Both the position numbers and the translations under genes were made by a program. 64,000 nucleotides of DNA from Dyadobacter sp. CY323 (GTDB taxonomy: Bacteria; Bacteroidota; Bacteroidia; Cytophagales; Spirosomataceae): NCBI RefSeq assembly GCF_021390245.1, contig NZ_JAJUXH010000002.1, positions 558,001 through 622,000 of the forward strand. The letters are read 5' to 3'. The notes under the pieces were generated by a model. The model had not been told where the DNA came from and did not search any database. It saw only the letters and a list, made by a program, of their open reading frames with translations. Numbering within the stretch: position 1 is the first letter of the stretch; each line of letters starts with the position of its first letter. Positions 53,753 to 62,431 of the stretch are shown here, piece by piece.

Positions 53753-54124
53753 ATGAATAAATACCAGGGGCAGCGACTTACAGAATACATTTACTATGCC
53801 GACGTTACTATACAAGCAGTGATTAGTGCTGACTTTACATTTATCGATGGTGCTGGCTGGTATGAGCTTTATCAGTATAATTATGATCAAAGCTTTTGGA
53901 GACTAGATAGATTTGATAAGCTGCAAGAGCTATTTTTTGTCAAACTTCCTTCCAAGAATGATTGGGCTAACTACAATTCGCAAGAGTTGCAAATCGAGTT
54001 ATTAGTAAAAACGAGAGGATTTACAACTATGCCGTGTATATGGCAGGGCTGTGCAAAACTTACTCTTCAGGGACTCGCCTATTGCGAAAGGCACGCTTAC
54101 TCTGAAATGGGAATCAGAAAATAA
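53753..54124 (+). CDS. Hypothetical protein with C-terminal zinc-binding motif
   Basis: The 123-aa protein is not recognised. The N-terminal two thirds is rich in Tyr, Phe and Asp (GAGWYELYQYNYDQSFWRLD). The end carries C-I-W-Q-G-C-x10-C-x2-H (CIWQGCAKLTLQGLAYCERH), a small zinc-finger-like motif. It sits directly after the antitoxin-like gene and just before the right attachment site, the place where a toxin would be expected. A toxin role is inference from position. Confidence 0.5.
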   Translation: MNKYQGQRLTEYIYYADVTIQAVISADFTFIDGAGWYELYQYNYDQSFWRLDRFDKLQELFFVKLPSKNDWANYNSQELQIELLVKTRGFTTMPCIWQGCAKLTLQGLAYCERHAYSEMGIRK

Positions 54125-54443
54125 CTATCGTAGCGAAGTACTCATTTTACATACAACAAACCCGTTGTCAAAGAATTTTAAAGTTCGTATTTTTACCTAA
54201 CAAAATCGCAGTTGCCACCACCAAATCCACAGGCATTTTCCAAACTTTGAACACCTAAAAACCACCCGAAAACTCACTCAAAAACTAGCGAAAATCCACC
54301 CCTAAACCGAGCAATTTTCGCTAAAAGAATTATACATAACAAATATACTGTTGTACTATATGTATAAAAAATAGTGAGTCTTTCGTGTAGTTTACCTCAA
54401 ATAAAGGAGACAAAACCTTGATTACGAGTCGATTAAAGGCAAA
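54125..54443. other. Right-end non-coding region of the element
   Basis: No gene is visible. It holds a 10-bp stem hairpin (TAGCGAAAAT at 54286 with ATTTTCGCTA at 54314) that may end the preceding operon, and a 20-bp repeat at 54373-54392 shared with the left end. Confidence 0.6.
54373..54392 (+). repeat. Right copy of the 20-bp end repeat (candidate arm site)
   Basis: AGTGAGTCTTTCGTGTAGTT is identical to 34522-34541 and in the same orientation, 71 bp inside the right core. Confidence 0.8.
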
Positions 54444-54464
54444 GTTCGAGACCCGTCTCCCTCC
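54444..54464 (+). repeat. attR core (21-bp direct repeat, right copy)
   Basis: It is identical to the tRNA-His 3' end at 34397-34417. No tRNA 5' part lies in front of it, so this is the displaced end of the original gene. Confidence 0.88.
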
Positions 54465-54504
54465 TAGGCTCTTGAAAAGTTTTCAAAGTAGAAAGGATCA
54501 ATTT

Positions 54505-54750
54505 CTAGACAATTTTAATACGCACCGGGCCCTTGATATTCTCAACATCAACAGGCATTCCCTTTTGTGTTATTACTACGCTACCTTTATTATGCAAATC
54601 AATTGCTACCTCGCGGACATCTTCCATATGCTTACGCCAGTCGTCAGGAAATAACATGCGTGCAATTTCAGACGGACAAGTACTTTTCTCAGCGCCCCGA
54701 TGAATGGCAGTAGATAGGATGGTTGTTGCTATTTCGTCGTAATGCTGCAT
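54505..54750 (-). CDS. DUF3253 domain protein
   Basis: The 81-aa protein matches the DUF3253 layout: an N-terminal helix, TCPSEIARMLFPDDWRKHME, then VAIDLHNKGSVVITQKGMPV and the ending KGPVRIKI. The fold is probably a small winged helix. Function is unknown. It is the first chromosomal gene beyond the element. Confidence 0.88.
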   Translation of the reverse strand: MQHYDEIATTILSTAIHRGAEKSTCPSEIARMLFPDDWRKHMEDVREVAIDLHNKGSVVITQKGMPVDVENIKGPVRIKIV

Positions 54751-54807
54751 GTGTATGCTATTGGAATAGGTTTTAACAAATTAAACTATTCCGAAATCCT
54801 AAACAAC

Positions 54808-55440
54808 TTAATCCCGTACCAGACGAACCGAGAGTCCGGAAGAAACTCCGACATTCCAACGGAACGCTTTCTTTAAATTTTTCTTATTGCTACTGGGAGG
54901 ACCACCGTAGTGAAAGTTCCACCCCCAGGCTGCATCACCGGAATTAGTAGGCGTGGACGTCCAAAAGACACCGAGAATACCTTGCGTCAAATAACTACCA
55001 TCAGGTCTTCGGTGACCTCCCGCAGGCGCATCGAAACCACTGCTGTTCGTGCCGTTACCCTCTTCATTCCAGCTTTTGACGCTTTTTAGAGCATCACCGG
55101 CCTTGTCAGTACCGCCAAACTGATTCACAAGCATAGCCCATTCGCTATCCGTCGGTAAATGCCAATCGCGGGGACAGGCTTTCTTCGCTGCCTCCCAAGT
55201 GTAAAGCAAGCCCAGCTCTTTTCGATTATTCTCATTGTCATCATAAGCATAGCTACCTGCCACCTTATAGTTCAGGTTTTGAGCCATCCAGGTAACCGTT
55301 TTGCCCGTCGAAGAATCTTTAAAGCTGATCGTTTTATACGTTTGACCATCCCGCACGTCAGTGAAGTTGCCGGTAGGTTGGGTACTTCCCTCTTGTGTGA
55401 AAAACAAGGTAGCGAGTACGTTAAAGATATATTGTTTCAT
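54808..55440 (-). CDS. FISUMP-domain secreted protein
   Basis: The start at 55440 (MKQYIFNVLATLFF) gives a signal-peptide-like N-terminus and a 210-aa product. The Fibrobacter succinogenes major paralogous domain is clear: DVRDGQTYKTISF, TWMAQNLNY, GLLYTWEAAKKACPRDWHLP, TDSEWAMLVNQFGG and the final GLSVRLVRD. It is an extracytoplasmic or surface protein of unknown role, last in an operon with two BNR proteins. Confidence 0.9.
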   Translation of the reverse strand: MKQYIFNVLATLFFTQEGSTQPTGNFTDVRDGQTYKTISFKDSSTGKTVTWMAQNLNYKVAGSYAYDDNENNRKELGLLYTWEAAKKACPRDWHLPTDSEWAMLVNQFGGTDKAGDALKSVKSWNEEGNGTNSSGFDAPAGGHRRPDGSYLTQGILGVFWTSTPTNSGDAAWGWNFHYGGPPSSNKKNLKKAFRWNVGVSSGLSVRLVRD

Positions 55441-55454
55441 CAGTTTGGAGCCTT

Positions 55455-56558
55455 TCAACATCCTTTATTTGGTATGACATACATCACGTTGCCCGAAACA
55501 GATAGATTGAAGCCATAATTTTCTACATCAGGAAGTAACAGTTGTTGCCATGTTCTGCCCATGTCAGATGATCGGAATATCCCATCTGTGCGGCCACATA
55601 TTAAATATTTACCCATTTGTTTAATTGATAAAATATCCGGTGGAGATTGAAGTAAGCCCATTTTTTTCATCAATAGACTACTCCGGGAAGGTTGAAGGTC
55701 TTCGCCTATGGCATTCCACGTTTTTCCGCTATCCATTGAGATGTGTATGCTGTTAGTTTGGGTTATCGGGTTATTTACTATGGCAGCAAATCCTCCATCG
55801 ATACGTTCCACAGCGACGCCAAGCCCCCCTTCACTAACTACACGGTCCCAGGTTTGACCATCATCGGTCGATCTTAATATTCCATCTTTGCTGGTAGTCA
55901 GGAGTACACCGTTTGACTCTACCAATTTCATTCTGCCGTCTCCAACATGCAGTTGCTTCCAGGTTTTTCCATTGTTAGTGGATCTAAAAAGACTGTTGTT
56001 GGAGCCAATGAGAACTGTGCCTCCGGCAGTTTCAAAAATGGTGCGTACTTCTTTCTCTTTATAAGTCTTGTACATCCAATCTATCGTGCTGTCTAAGCGT
56101 ACGGCTTGCTCTTGAAAATTCGTGTACGTGGGCGACCAATCACTCGTTCCGTTTATTTTTTTTAAAAATTGACCCCTGATATCATATGCAAGTATCCCAT
56201 TCCTGCCAGGAACAATGTTACGTTGTGTACCAGAGAAAATTTCTTTTGTCCAAAAAGCAGTTGTGGAATTTGGTTCATTGTGATAAATACCATTTCCAGC
56301 ACGCAAATAGAGCCCACCGTCATTTGCAAGTAAACTATTGCTCGACACACCTTCTCTCTGCAATTTTTCAGGCAATCCTTCGCTAATATCCTGCCAGGTT
56401 TGTCCGCCATCAGCAGATTTGAAAATGATGTTGACAATCCCCGCTGATTTGTCCTCTTTAATTGGCTTCTTTTTTGCTTCCTTTTCTTTTACCATAAAAG
56501 AATTTAGCAGCAATAATACCAGAAGGATAGCTGGAATAAACACAAGTGATTTTTTCAT
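55455..56558 (-). CDS. BNR/sortilin-like repeat protein, copy 1
   Basis: The 367-aa protein starts with a signal peptide or anchor (SLVFIPAILLVLLLLNSF). At least five BNR (Asp-box) repeats follow, such as SADGGQTWQDISE, STNNGKTWKQL, STDDGQTWDRV, SMDSGKTWNAI and SSDMGRTWQQL, predicting a beta-propeller. It is a close paralogue of the next gene upstream. Ligand and role are unknown. It ends 15 bp before the FISUMP start, so the three genes form one operon. Confidence 0.85.
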   Translation of the reverse strand: MKKSLVFIPAILLVLLLLNSFMVKEKEAKKKPIKEDKSAGIVNIIFKSADGGQTWQDISEGLPEKLQREGVSSNSLLANDGGLYLRAGNGIYHNEPNSTTAFWTKEIFSGTQRNIVPGRNGILAYDIRGQFLKKINGTSDWSPTYTNFQEQAVRLDSTIDWMYKTYKEKEVRTIFETAGGTVLIGSNNSLFRSTNNGKTWKQLHVGDGRMKLVESNGVLLTTSKDGILRSTDDGQTWDRVVSEGGLGVAVERIDGGFAAIVNNPITQTNSIHISMDSGKTWNAIGEDLQPSRSSLLMKKMGLLQSPPDILSIKQMGKYLICGRTDGIFRSSDMGRTWQQLLLPDVENYGFNLSVSGNVMYVIPNKGC

Positions 56559-56600
56559 TTTTTATTTAATTTAATTATTGAAACCAACGAATATCAACCT

Positions 56601-57611
56601 TCAACATCCTCCACTTCTTGGTATGGCATAGATCACGTTGCCCGAAACAGATAAGTTGAAAACTTTATCTTGTATAGCAGGAAGTAAAAGTTTCCATGTT
56701 TTTCCCTTGTCCGAGGATCTGTAAATACCGGCTGGGTGACCACAGAACAGGTATCCGCCAACCTCGGTAATTGAGGCGATATTGAGACTTTCCGGAAGGT
56801 CAGCATCAATCGGCTGCCAGGTTTTACCGCCGTCATATGATGTGCGCACTCTTCTTGTCTCCGTCTCTGTACTGCAAGTAATCGCGGCAAATCCACCTTT
56901 GATGCGTTCTACAGCAATGCCCACGCCACCCTCACTAATCACATTAACCCAGGTTTCACCACCATCTGTCGACCGAATTATACCGCTCTGGCTGGTCGCT
57001 ATCAGCACGCCATCCGACTCTACCAATTTCATTACCCAGCCTCCGTCGTAGACTCGCTCCCAGCTTTTTCCACTGTCATCAGATTTAAAAAGCCCCCAAT
57101 CGCAACCGACAAAAACGGTGTTACCAGTTTCAAAAACGGTGCGAACGCTTTTCCCTTGAAAATCCTCATATATCGGCAGCCATAAACCCGTTTCATTTAA
57201 TTTTTGTAAAAACTGGCCACCGTAATTGAATGCAAGCATTCCGGTCTTGCCAGGGACGATGCTGCTAAGGTTGTCTGGAGAAATCTCCTTTTCCCAAAAA
57301 GGAGCAGTGGAATTTGGTTTGCTGTAATACATCCCATTTCCAGTGCGCAGATAGATTCCACTATCATTTGCAAGGAAACCATCTCTCGGGATACCGTCTT
57401 CCAGCAAGTTTACAGGCAACCCTTCGCTAATATCCTGCCAGGTTTGTCCGCCATCAGCAGACTTAAAAATGATGTTTGCAGCTACTGCCTTATCACTTTT
57501 TTGTTTTTGCTTACTATCCGGGAGTGAGGATGACTGTGGGAATTTTAAAGCCTGATCAAAGGCAAATGAGAATTGAAAAAGGAGCAAAAAAGCAAGGTTA
57601 TGGAATTTCAT
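56601..57611 (-). CDS. BNR/sortilin-like repeat protein, copy 2
   Basis: The start at 57611 (MKFHNLAFLLLFQFSFA) gives a normal signal peptide and a 336-aa product; the frame is open further upstream. It carries the same BNR units as its neighbour (SADGGQTWQDISEGLP, SDDSGKSWERV, STDGGETWVNV, SYDGGKTWQPI, SSDKGKTWKLL) and the same C-terminal VFNLSVSGNVIYAIP. It is the first gene of the operon facing the winged-helix regulator. Confidence 0.85.
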   Translation of the reverse strand: MKFHNLAFLLLFQFSFAFDQALKFPQSSSLPDSKQKQKSDKAVAANIIFKSADGGQTWQDISEGLPVNLLEDGIPRDGFLANDSGIYLRTGNGMYYSKPNSTAPFWEKEISPDNLSSIVPGKTGMLAFNYGGQFLQKLNETGLWLPIYEDFQGKSVRTVFETGNTVFVGCDWGLFKSDDSGKSWERVYDGGWVMKLVESDGVLIATSQSGIIRSTDGGETWVNVISEGGVGIAVERIKGGFAAITCSTETETRRVRTSYDGGKTWQPIDADLPESLNIASITEVGGYLFCGHPAGIYRSSDKGKTWKLLLPAIQDKVFNLSVSGNVIYAIPRSGGC

Positions 57612-57693
57612 GACTAACATTGGTTTGGTGAAATAATAGAATAAAATTGTTTTTAACTTCACATATCCAAATGTAGGCGCCCGCGTTGCCATG

Positions 57694-57735
57694 CTTGTAA
57701 ATCAACTGTAAAATCTTGTTAATCAATTGTAAAAA
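57694..57735. promoter_or_regulatory. Two tandem 21-bp repeats in a divergent promoter
   Basis: CTTGTAAATCAACTGTAAAA (57694) and CTTGTTAATCAATTGTAAAA (57715) are adjacent direct repeats with period 21, matching at 18 of 21 positions. They sit between the regulator gene and the BNR operon, about 10 bp before the regulator's start. Two helical turns of spacing suits tandem binding by an OmpR-type winged helix. Confidence 0.65.
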
Positions 57736-57744
57736 GAAATGTAA

Positions 57745-58830
57745 ATGCGTGTAAATTCGGCTTTTACTGGCTTTTTCACTAAACGGCTGATGCTTGGGTC
57801 CGGCATTGCAATGGTGCTGCTTGCCATTTTTTTTATCGCCTCGTCTTTCACGGAACATTCCGGCCGCGACTTACGGGTGAAGCAAGTGAACATCATGATC
57901 CGTCAAACTGGTCATCGGCTGCTGTTGCAGGCAGGTGACTCAACCTCACGCGTATTGCCCGTTACCGAGATTAAAGAAGGCACGTTTCTGCTCAAGTTCG
58001 AAAATGAATTCGTTTTTAACCACGATTCGCTCATGGCGCTGTCACAGCGCTTACTTCCCAAAACACAGTTCCCTTCTGGTTACACCGTTACCGTGAATGA
58101 TTGCATGAAAGGCGGCATTGTCTATGGTTTCCAGGTAAATAATACCTCGCCGGATATCCTGGCTTGCAGTGGCAGAAGTCAGCCCTCAGGGTGTTATACA
58201 ATCGAATTTACATTTCCGGATTTTTATGAGAAAGTAGAACGGAAGAAAGCTGACAACGACCAGCTGACTGAATCAGTTAAAGTGGATACTCAGGTAGTCA
58301 ATCAAAACCTTGAAGAATTAAAAACGGCAACCTTCGACTCTGACATCGACCAACGGGCTGAAAAATTAAAAACGACAACCTTTGACTTTCCATTAATCCA
58401 TGTGGTTTATGGCGGCATTCTTGTGTTGGTGGGTGCTACCTTGTTGATTGGGCATTTTGGGAAAAATTCAAAACCGGTGCCCGGGCAAAATCAAGACTAC
58501 GCGATAATAAAAGAGCCCGTTCCGGAATTGGCTGCGCTCGGCAGTTTTTTATTCAACGTAAAGGCGCAGCGCTTGCTTTTGGGAAACGAGGCGATTAGTC
58601 TTACAGACAAAGAATGCAAGGTTCTGGAATTGCTCCACAAAAATTTCGGTGAACTGATCCCCCGCGAAACGCTGATGCAGGAAGTCTGGATCAATGATGG
58701 GGTCTTCACCGGTCGCAGCCTGGACATGTTTGTGTCGAAACTACGAAAGAAACTAAGCCTCGATCCCGAGCTGAGAATAACGAATGTTCACGGGAAGGGG
58801 TATAAGCTGGAAATATCGCTGCCAGATTAA
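57745..58830 (+). CDS. Membrane-anchored winged-helix transcriptional regulator
   Basis: The 361-aa protein has a first membrane segment near residues 16-34 (LGSGIAMVLLAIFFIASSF), a periplasmic sensor domain with three Cys (two in NDC and LACSGRSQPSGC), a second membrane segment near 212-232 (VVYGGILVLVGATLLIGHF) and a C-terminal OmpR-type winged helix (ISLTDKECKVLELLHKNFGE, SLDMFVSKLRKKLS, VHGKGYKLEI). A signal across the membrane probably controls DNA binding directly, as in ToxR/CadC but with the DNA-binding domain at the other end. Just before the second helix a short repeat (EELKTATFDSD, EKLKTTTFDFP) occurs. Its likely target is the divergent BNR-FISUMP operon. Confidence 0.85.
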   Translation: MRVNSAFTGFFTKRLMLGSGIAMVLLAIFFIASSFTEHSGRDLRVKQVNIMIRQTGHRLLLQAGDSTSRVLPVTEIKEGTFLLKFENEFVFNHDSLMALSQRLLPKTQFPSGYTVTVNDCMKGGIVYGFQVNNTSPDILACSGRSQPSGCYTIEFTFPDFYEKVERKKADNDQLTESVKVDTQVVNQNLEELKTATFDSDIDQRAEKLKTTTFDFPLIHVVYGGILVLVGATLLIGHFGKNSKPVPGQNQDYAIIKEPVPELAALGSFLFNVKAQRLLLGNEAISLTDKECKVLELLHKNFGELIPRETLMQEVWINDGVFTGRSLDMFVSKLRKKLSLDPELRITNVHGKGYKLEISLPD

Positions 58831-59084
58831 TACATTGATACGCACTCACAAACTTTCGGCAACAAATCGGATTTATCGCCGGAAAGTTTGACTCTGTATC
58901 AGGCAATCTCAAGGAAATACGCATTACGAAACCTTCTCACCCCCATTTGCTTCATCTTCCTGCGGTTACGTCTCGGCTGCTAATCGCGGTTCTTAACAAC
59001 AATCCGGTTGTTGCTAAGCGTCCTACTCATTAGAAACAACTATCAATTATTTTGGATCACAAACTAGTCGAAATTCAATCTCAG

Positions 59085-59477
59085 ATGAAACGGCACATTT
59101 CCCTGATAAGCTTATTGGTCGATGACTATGACGAAGCGATCGCCTTCTACGTTCATAAGCTTGGCTTTGTGCTCCTCGAAGATACCGTTTTAAGCGAAAC
59201 CAAACGCTGGGTACGTATCGCGCCGAGTGGTGCGGCTGAATGCTGTTTGCTGCTCGCAAAGGCCAGCACGGAAGAACAGCGGGCGTGTATAGGCCATCAG
59301 ACTGGCGGACGGGTCTTTCTGTTTCTGAACACGGATGATTTTTGGCGCGACTACCAAAACTTGGTTGCAAATGGTGTTCAAATAATCCGGCAACCGTCAG
59401 AAGAGAATTATGGGACGGTGGCAGTCTTTGCCGACCTCTACGGCAATCTGTGGGATTTGATCGAAACAAAAAATTAA
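59085..59477 (+). CDS. VOC family (glyoxalase/dioxygenase-like) protein
   Basis: The ATG at 59085 (MKRHISLISLLVDDYDEAIAFY) gives a 130-aa product; an in-frame TTG lies at 59052. The two beta-alpha-beta modules of the VOC fold are visible, with GFVLLEDT, VFLFLNTDDF and FADLYGNLWDLIE at the end. The function could be glyoxalase-like or a resistance-type VOC protein; the sequence does not decide. Confidence 0.88.
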   Translation: MKRHISLISLLVDDYDEAIAFYVHKLGFVLLEDTVLSETKRWVRIAPSGAAECCLLLAKASTEEQRACIGHQTGGRVFLFLNTDDFWRDYQNLVANGVQIIRQPSEENYGTVAVFADLYGNLWDLIETKN

Positions 59478-59575
59478 TCTGCGCTCACTTTTCGCTGGCC
59501 AAATTGTATTTTCAACAATCATTAGCCGAGCGCGGCCAAACAAATCTTAAATTCGGATACAACGATCTTCAACTG

Positions 59576-60145
59576 ATGAAATCACAAAAATGCCTTCTGG
59601 TAATCGATATGCAAAAGGGCTCATTTACGCCCGACACGCCCCGGTATGAAACGGATGCGATTATCCAAAAAATCAACTCACTTGCAGCAATGTTCCGGAG
59701 AAACTCATGGCTTGTTGCGTTTGTGCAGCACAATGGAAGCGCGATGGACGAGTTTATACCCAATACTCCCGATTGGGAATTACTGGACGATTTGAAGGTT
59801 TATGAACAGGATTTGATGGTTGAGAAATTCGCAAATGACGTATTTTACAATACCAGCCTTGAAGCTAAGTTGAAAGAGCTAAATATAAACGAACTTGTAA
59901 TAACAGGCTGTGCAACAGATTTCTGTGTAGAATCCACAATCCAATCAGCGCTTGTGAAAGACTTTGATATTTTGGTGGTAGAAGACGGCCATACTACGGG
60001 AATCCGCCCGTTCATGGACGCAGAACAAGTCATCAACCATTATAATTGGGTGTGGAAAAACATGACACCAACAAAGGGGAAAATCGAGGTTAGGCCGTAC
60101 TCAACTGTTATGACATTGCACGAGCAAGAAATCGACCAGTCTTAA
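59576..60145 (+). CDS. Isochorismatase-family cysteine hydrolase
   Basis: The start at 59576 (MKSQKCLLVIDMQKGSF) is chosen because the family begins here. The 189-aa enzyme has the catalytic set: Asp11 (VIDMQKG), Lys in VEKFANDVF, and Cys117 in ITGCATDFCVEST. It may act as a nicotinamidase- or isochorismatase-like amidohydrolase. The stop overlaps the next gene's possible start (TAATG), so it is coupled to the methyltransferase. Confidence 0.9.
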   Translation: MKSQKCLLVIDMQKGSFTPDTPRYETDAIIQKINSLAAMFRRNSWLVAFVQHNGSAMDEFIPNTPDWELLDDLKVYEQDLMVEKFANDVFYNTSLEAKLKELNINELVITGCATDFCVESTIQSALVKDFDILVVEDGHTTGIRPFMDAEQVINHYNWVWKNMTPTKGKIEVRPYSTVMTLHEQEIDQS

Positions 60146-60732
60146 TGCAAATGGACAAATCAAACGGATACGAAGCCAATGCGGCGACATTCATTCGCTG
60201 TCGCTCGAAGGGCATTGATGGAGTCGGCGCGTCATCCGTTCGGCATTGGGCAAGGTCACTGCCGCCGAATGCGACAGTTCTGGATGTGGGTTGTGGAGCA
60301 GGCGACCCGATTTCGAGGGCATTGATAGATGAAGGCCTGATCGTTTATGGGATTGATGCCTCACCTTCAATGGTTCAAATCTTCAAGCAGAACTTCCCGG
60401 ATAGTCCCGTTGTCTGTGAAGCTGCAGAAGATTCGTCGTTCTTCAACCGGCAATTCGATGCCGTCATTGCCTGGGGGCTACTGTTCCTTTTGCCGGAAGA
60501 AACACAGAAAGTTGTGATTCAAAACATGGCAAATGCACTGTACGCCGGCGGAAAGCTGTTATTTACGGCACCCGCTAGAAGAATGGAATGGGAAGATGCC
60601 ATTACAGCTGTGGAATCGGTATCGCTTGGTGCGGAGAAATACAAAGCGTTGCTAGTTGCATCAGGATTGTTGCTTATTGAGGAATTTGAAGACGAGGGAG
60701 AGAACCACTACTATCATGCGGTTCGAGACTAA
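60145..60732 (+). CDS. Class I SAM-dependent methyltransferase (chromosomal copy)
   Basis: The 195-aa protein has motif I VLDVGCGAGDP, GIDASPSMV and DAVIAWG. The start ATG at 60145 overlaps the preceding stop; ATG 60151 is equally good and matches the paralogue. It is the close paralogue of the island gene at 51990. It forms a coupled pair with the isochorismatase-like gene, which suggests a shared small-molecule pathway, but the substrate is unknown. Confidence 0.88.
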   Translation: MQMDKSNGYEANAATFIRCRSKGIDGVGASSVRHWARSLPPNATVLDVGCGAGDPISRALIDEGLIVYGIDASPSMVQIFKQNFPDSPVVCEAAEDSSFFNRQFDAVIAWGLLFLLPEETQKVVIQNMANALYAGGKLLFTAPARRMEWEDAITAVESVSLGAEKYKALLVASGLLLIEEFEDEGENHYYHAVRD

Positions 60733-60783
60733 TCGCAATGAAAGTCTTGACTTCGTCTCAATCATCCTGATGTCACCTTCTAG

Positions 60784-62205
60784 CTAATCAACTAAACCAA
60801 CAAGCTCTTTTTCTGAATGCGGTAGAACATTGCCGCCGCTTTTCTGTGGTTTTACTTGAGATAAAATGGATTCCAGTAACGGCAACATGGAATTTAAACC
60901 GCCTGTTTTAATCATGAAATTCCAGAGTGGTTCAAACTTTTTCCAGCCTCCGGTATACAAAAAATGCTTGCCAATATGCTTTACGGAATCATGGTACAGG
61001 CTGGACTTCACAATATTTTGCCAACTATAAAATGTATTATATGCCCACCAATACCCTGCTTCAAGTTCTTGCGCAGTCAGGGTTTTGGTTTTATAAACTA
61101 CGTGCCGCGTGTCGTAGCGATCCCAGTCACGTGTGAGGATCCTGCCGTCAACCTCCATACTTCTGTATAATGCCGTACCGGGATAAGGTGTCAAAATATG
61201 GTAGGTGGCCGTAGTAATGCCGTGGTTTACTCCCCAGTCCACGGTTCGCTTGAAAACATCACCGTCATCGTCGTCCAGCCCAAAAACAAAACTTCCGTTG
61301 ATCATAATGCCAAGGGAATGCAGCCGGTCTACGGCCTTAGTGTAGTCTTTTTCAAGATTTTGCTTTTTGTTACTTTGTTTCAGATTTTTTGAAGAGAAGG
61401 TTTCGAAGCCAACGAAAAGGCTGCGTAAGCCTGCATCGGCTGCCTTCTCGATCAAGTTTCCCCTTAAAATCGCATCTACGGTCGAGGCGCCCTGAAAAAC
61501 ACGGTTCATCCCGCGCATACCTTCAAAAAGTGATTCGGCAAACTTCGCATTCCCTAGAAGGTGGTCATCCAGAAAATATAAATGTCGGCCCGGTAACCGG
61601 TTAATTTCAGCAAGCGCTTCATCGACCAACTGGGTATAAAAAGTCTTTCCACCTTCAAAAAAGGCATCTTTGTAACAAAAATTACAATGATGCGGGCAGC
61701 CCCGGGTAACGACAATCGAGTTGGGCACCAGGTACAGATGGCGCTTGATCAAGTCACGCCGGATGGGTGGGATGCCAGCCAGGGTGCGGTTGTCGGAAGT
61801 ATATACCCGTTGTGGCGCACGTTTCTTGAAATCCGCAAGGAACCGCGGGAACGTGTCTTCACCCGGACCAATGAAGATGCTGTCAGCATGCGCCAATGCC
61901 TCGTCCGGAAGCGATGTTACATGCAAGCCGCCCAGGATCACATAACAGCCCTTCCGCCGGTAATGATCCGCAATACGATACGCCCGGAACGCATTGGTAA
62001 TGTACACCTGTATCATCACCAGGTCAGGAGCATCATCCAGCCGGAGCTGCTCTACATGCTGGTCCTGCAGGTCGATCTCATCGTCGGACGACAGGAACGC
62101 AGCCAGCGTCGCCAGCCCCAGAGGCGGAAAAAGGGTATATTTGATTGGCCTCCACAGGGGGCTTTCAGCTTCGGTTAATGCCGGCAGGATCATCTTTATC
62201 TTCAT
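60784..62205 (-). CDS. B12-binding-domain radical SAM protein
   Basis: The 473-aa protein has an N-terminal cobalamin-binding-like Rossmann domain (PPLGLATLAAFL, GCYVILGGLHVTSLPDEAL, FIGPGEDTFPRFL) and the radical SAM cluster C170-x3-C174-x2-C177 in RGCPHHCNFCYKDAF. GFETFSSKNLKQSNKKQN and INGSFVFGLDDD follow, then the closing LTPYPGTALYRSM block. Enzymes of this type methylate or rearrange unreactive carbons. The C-terminal ~90 residues (WAYNTFYSWQNI and on) resemble a DUF4070-type tail. The B12 His ligand (DxHxxG) is not seen, so cobalamin binding may differ. Confidence 0.88.
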   Translation of the reverse strand: MKIKMILPALTEAESPLWRPIKYTLFPPLGLATLAAFLSSDDEIDLQDQHVEQLRLDDAPDLVMIQVYITNAFRAYRIADHYRRKGCYVILGGLHVTSLPDEALAHADSIFIGPGEDTFPRFLADFKKRAPQRVYTSDNRTLAGIPPIRRDLIKRHLYLVPNSIVVTRGCPHHCNFCYKDAFFEGGKTFYTQLVDEALAEINRLPGRHLYFLDDHLLGNAKFAESLFEGMRGMNRVFQGASTVDAILRGNLIEKAADAGLRSLFVGFETFSSKNLKQSNKKQNLEKDYTKAVDRLHSLGIMINGSFVFGLDDDDGDVFKRTVDWGVNHGITTATYHILTPYPGTALYRSMEVDGRILTRDWDRYDTRHVVYKTKTLTAQELEAGYWWAYNTFYSWQNIVKSSLYHDSVKHIGKHFLYTGGWKKFEPLWNFMIKTGGLNSMLPLLESILSQVKPQKSGGNVLPHSEKELVGLVD

Positions 62206-62393
62206 TACTTACAATATTAAAAGTACTTTGTATTGCAAAGTAAATGAAAGATCGTGAAGAAACAACAAGACGCTTATTCTTCTATGCCGCCTGGTGCAAT
62301 TTTAGTTGAGTTTTTTAACAGGATGAATGTTATACACATCGGCAATACCCTAAGTCCAACTCCCAAGAAGAACTGTCGTGCATTGACACAAAT

Positions 62394-62424
62394 AAAATAA
62401 AAAAGGACTGTCGCCAGCAGTCCT
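62394..62424 (-). terminator. Terminator of the 95-aa gene
   Basis: On the minus strand AAGGACTG and CAGTCCTT form a stem followed by a T-rich run (TTTTTTATTTT). It lies 8-30 nt after the stop. A similar hairpin is found at 43.66 kb. Confidence 0.8.
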
Positions 62425-62431
62425 TCAATTC

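Larger units (their letters stand above)
34397..54464. mobile_element. 20-kb integrated mobilizable element in tRNA-His
   Basis: The element is bounded by a 21-bp direct repeat: the tRNA-His 3' end at 34397-34417 and a copy at 54444-54464. A tyrosine integrase lies just inside the left end. MobC and a relaxase with a candidate oriT lie in the middle, but no conjugative transfer (tra) genes are present. It is therefore best described as an integrative mobilizable element that needs a helper. Cargo: an ABC-3C-like operon, DUF4238, HEPN-RES, DUF4365, helicase-PLD-DUF3427, PDDEXK_4 nuclease, methyltransferase and toxin-antitoxin remnants. Decayed SDR, Fic and antitoxin genes at the right show turnover of cargo. 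Confidence 0.85.
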
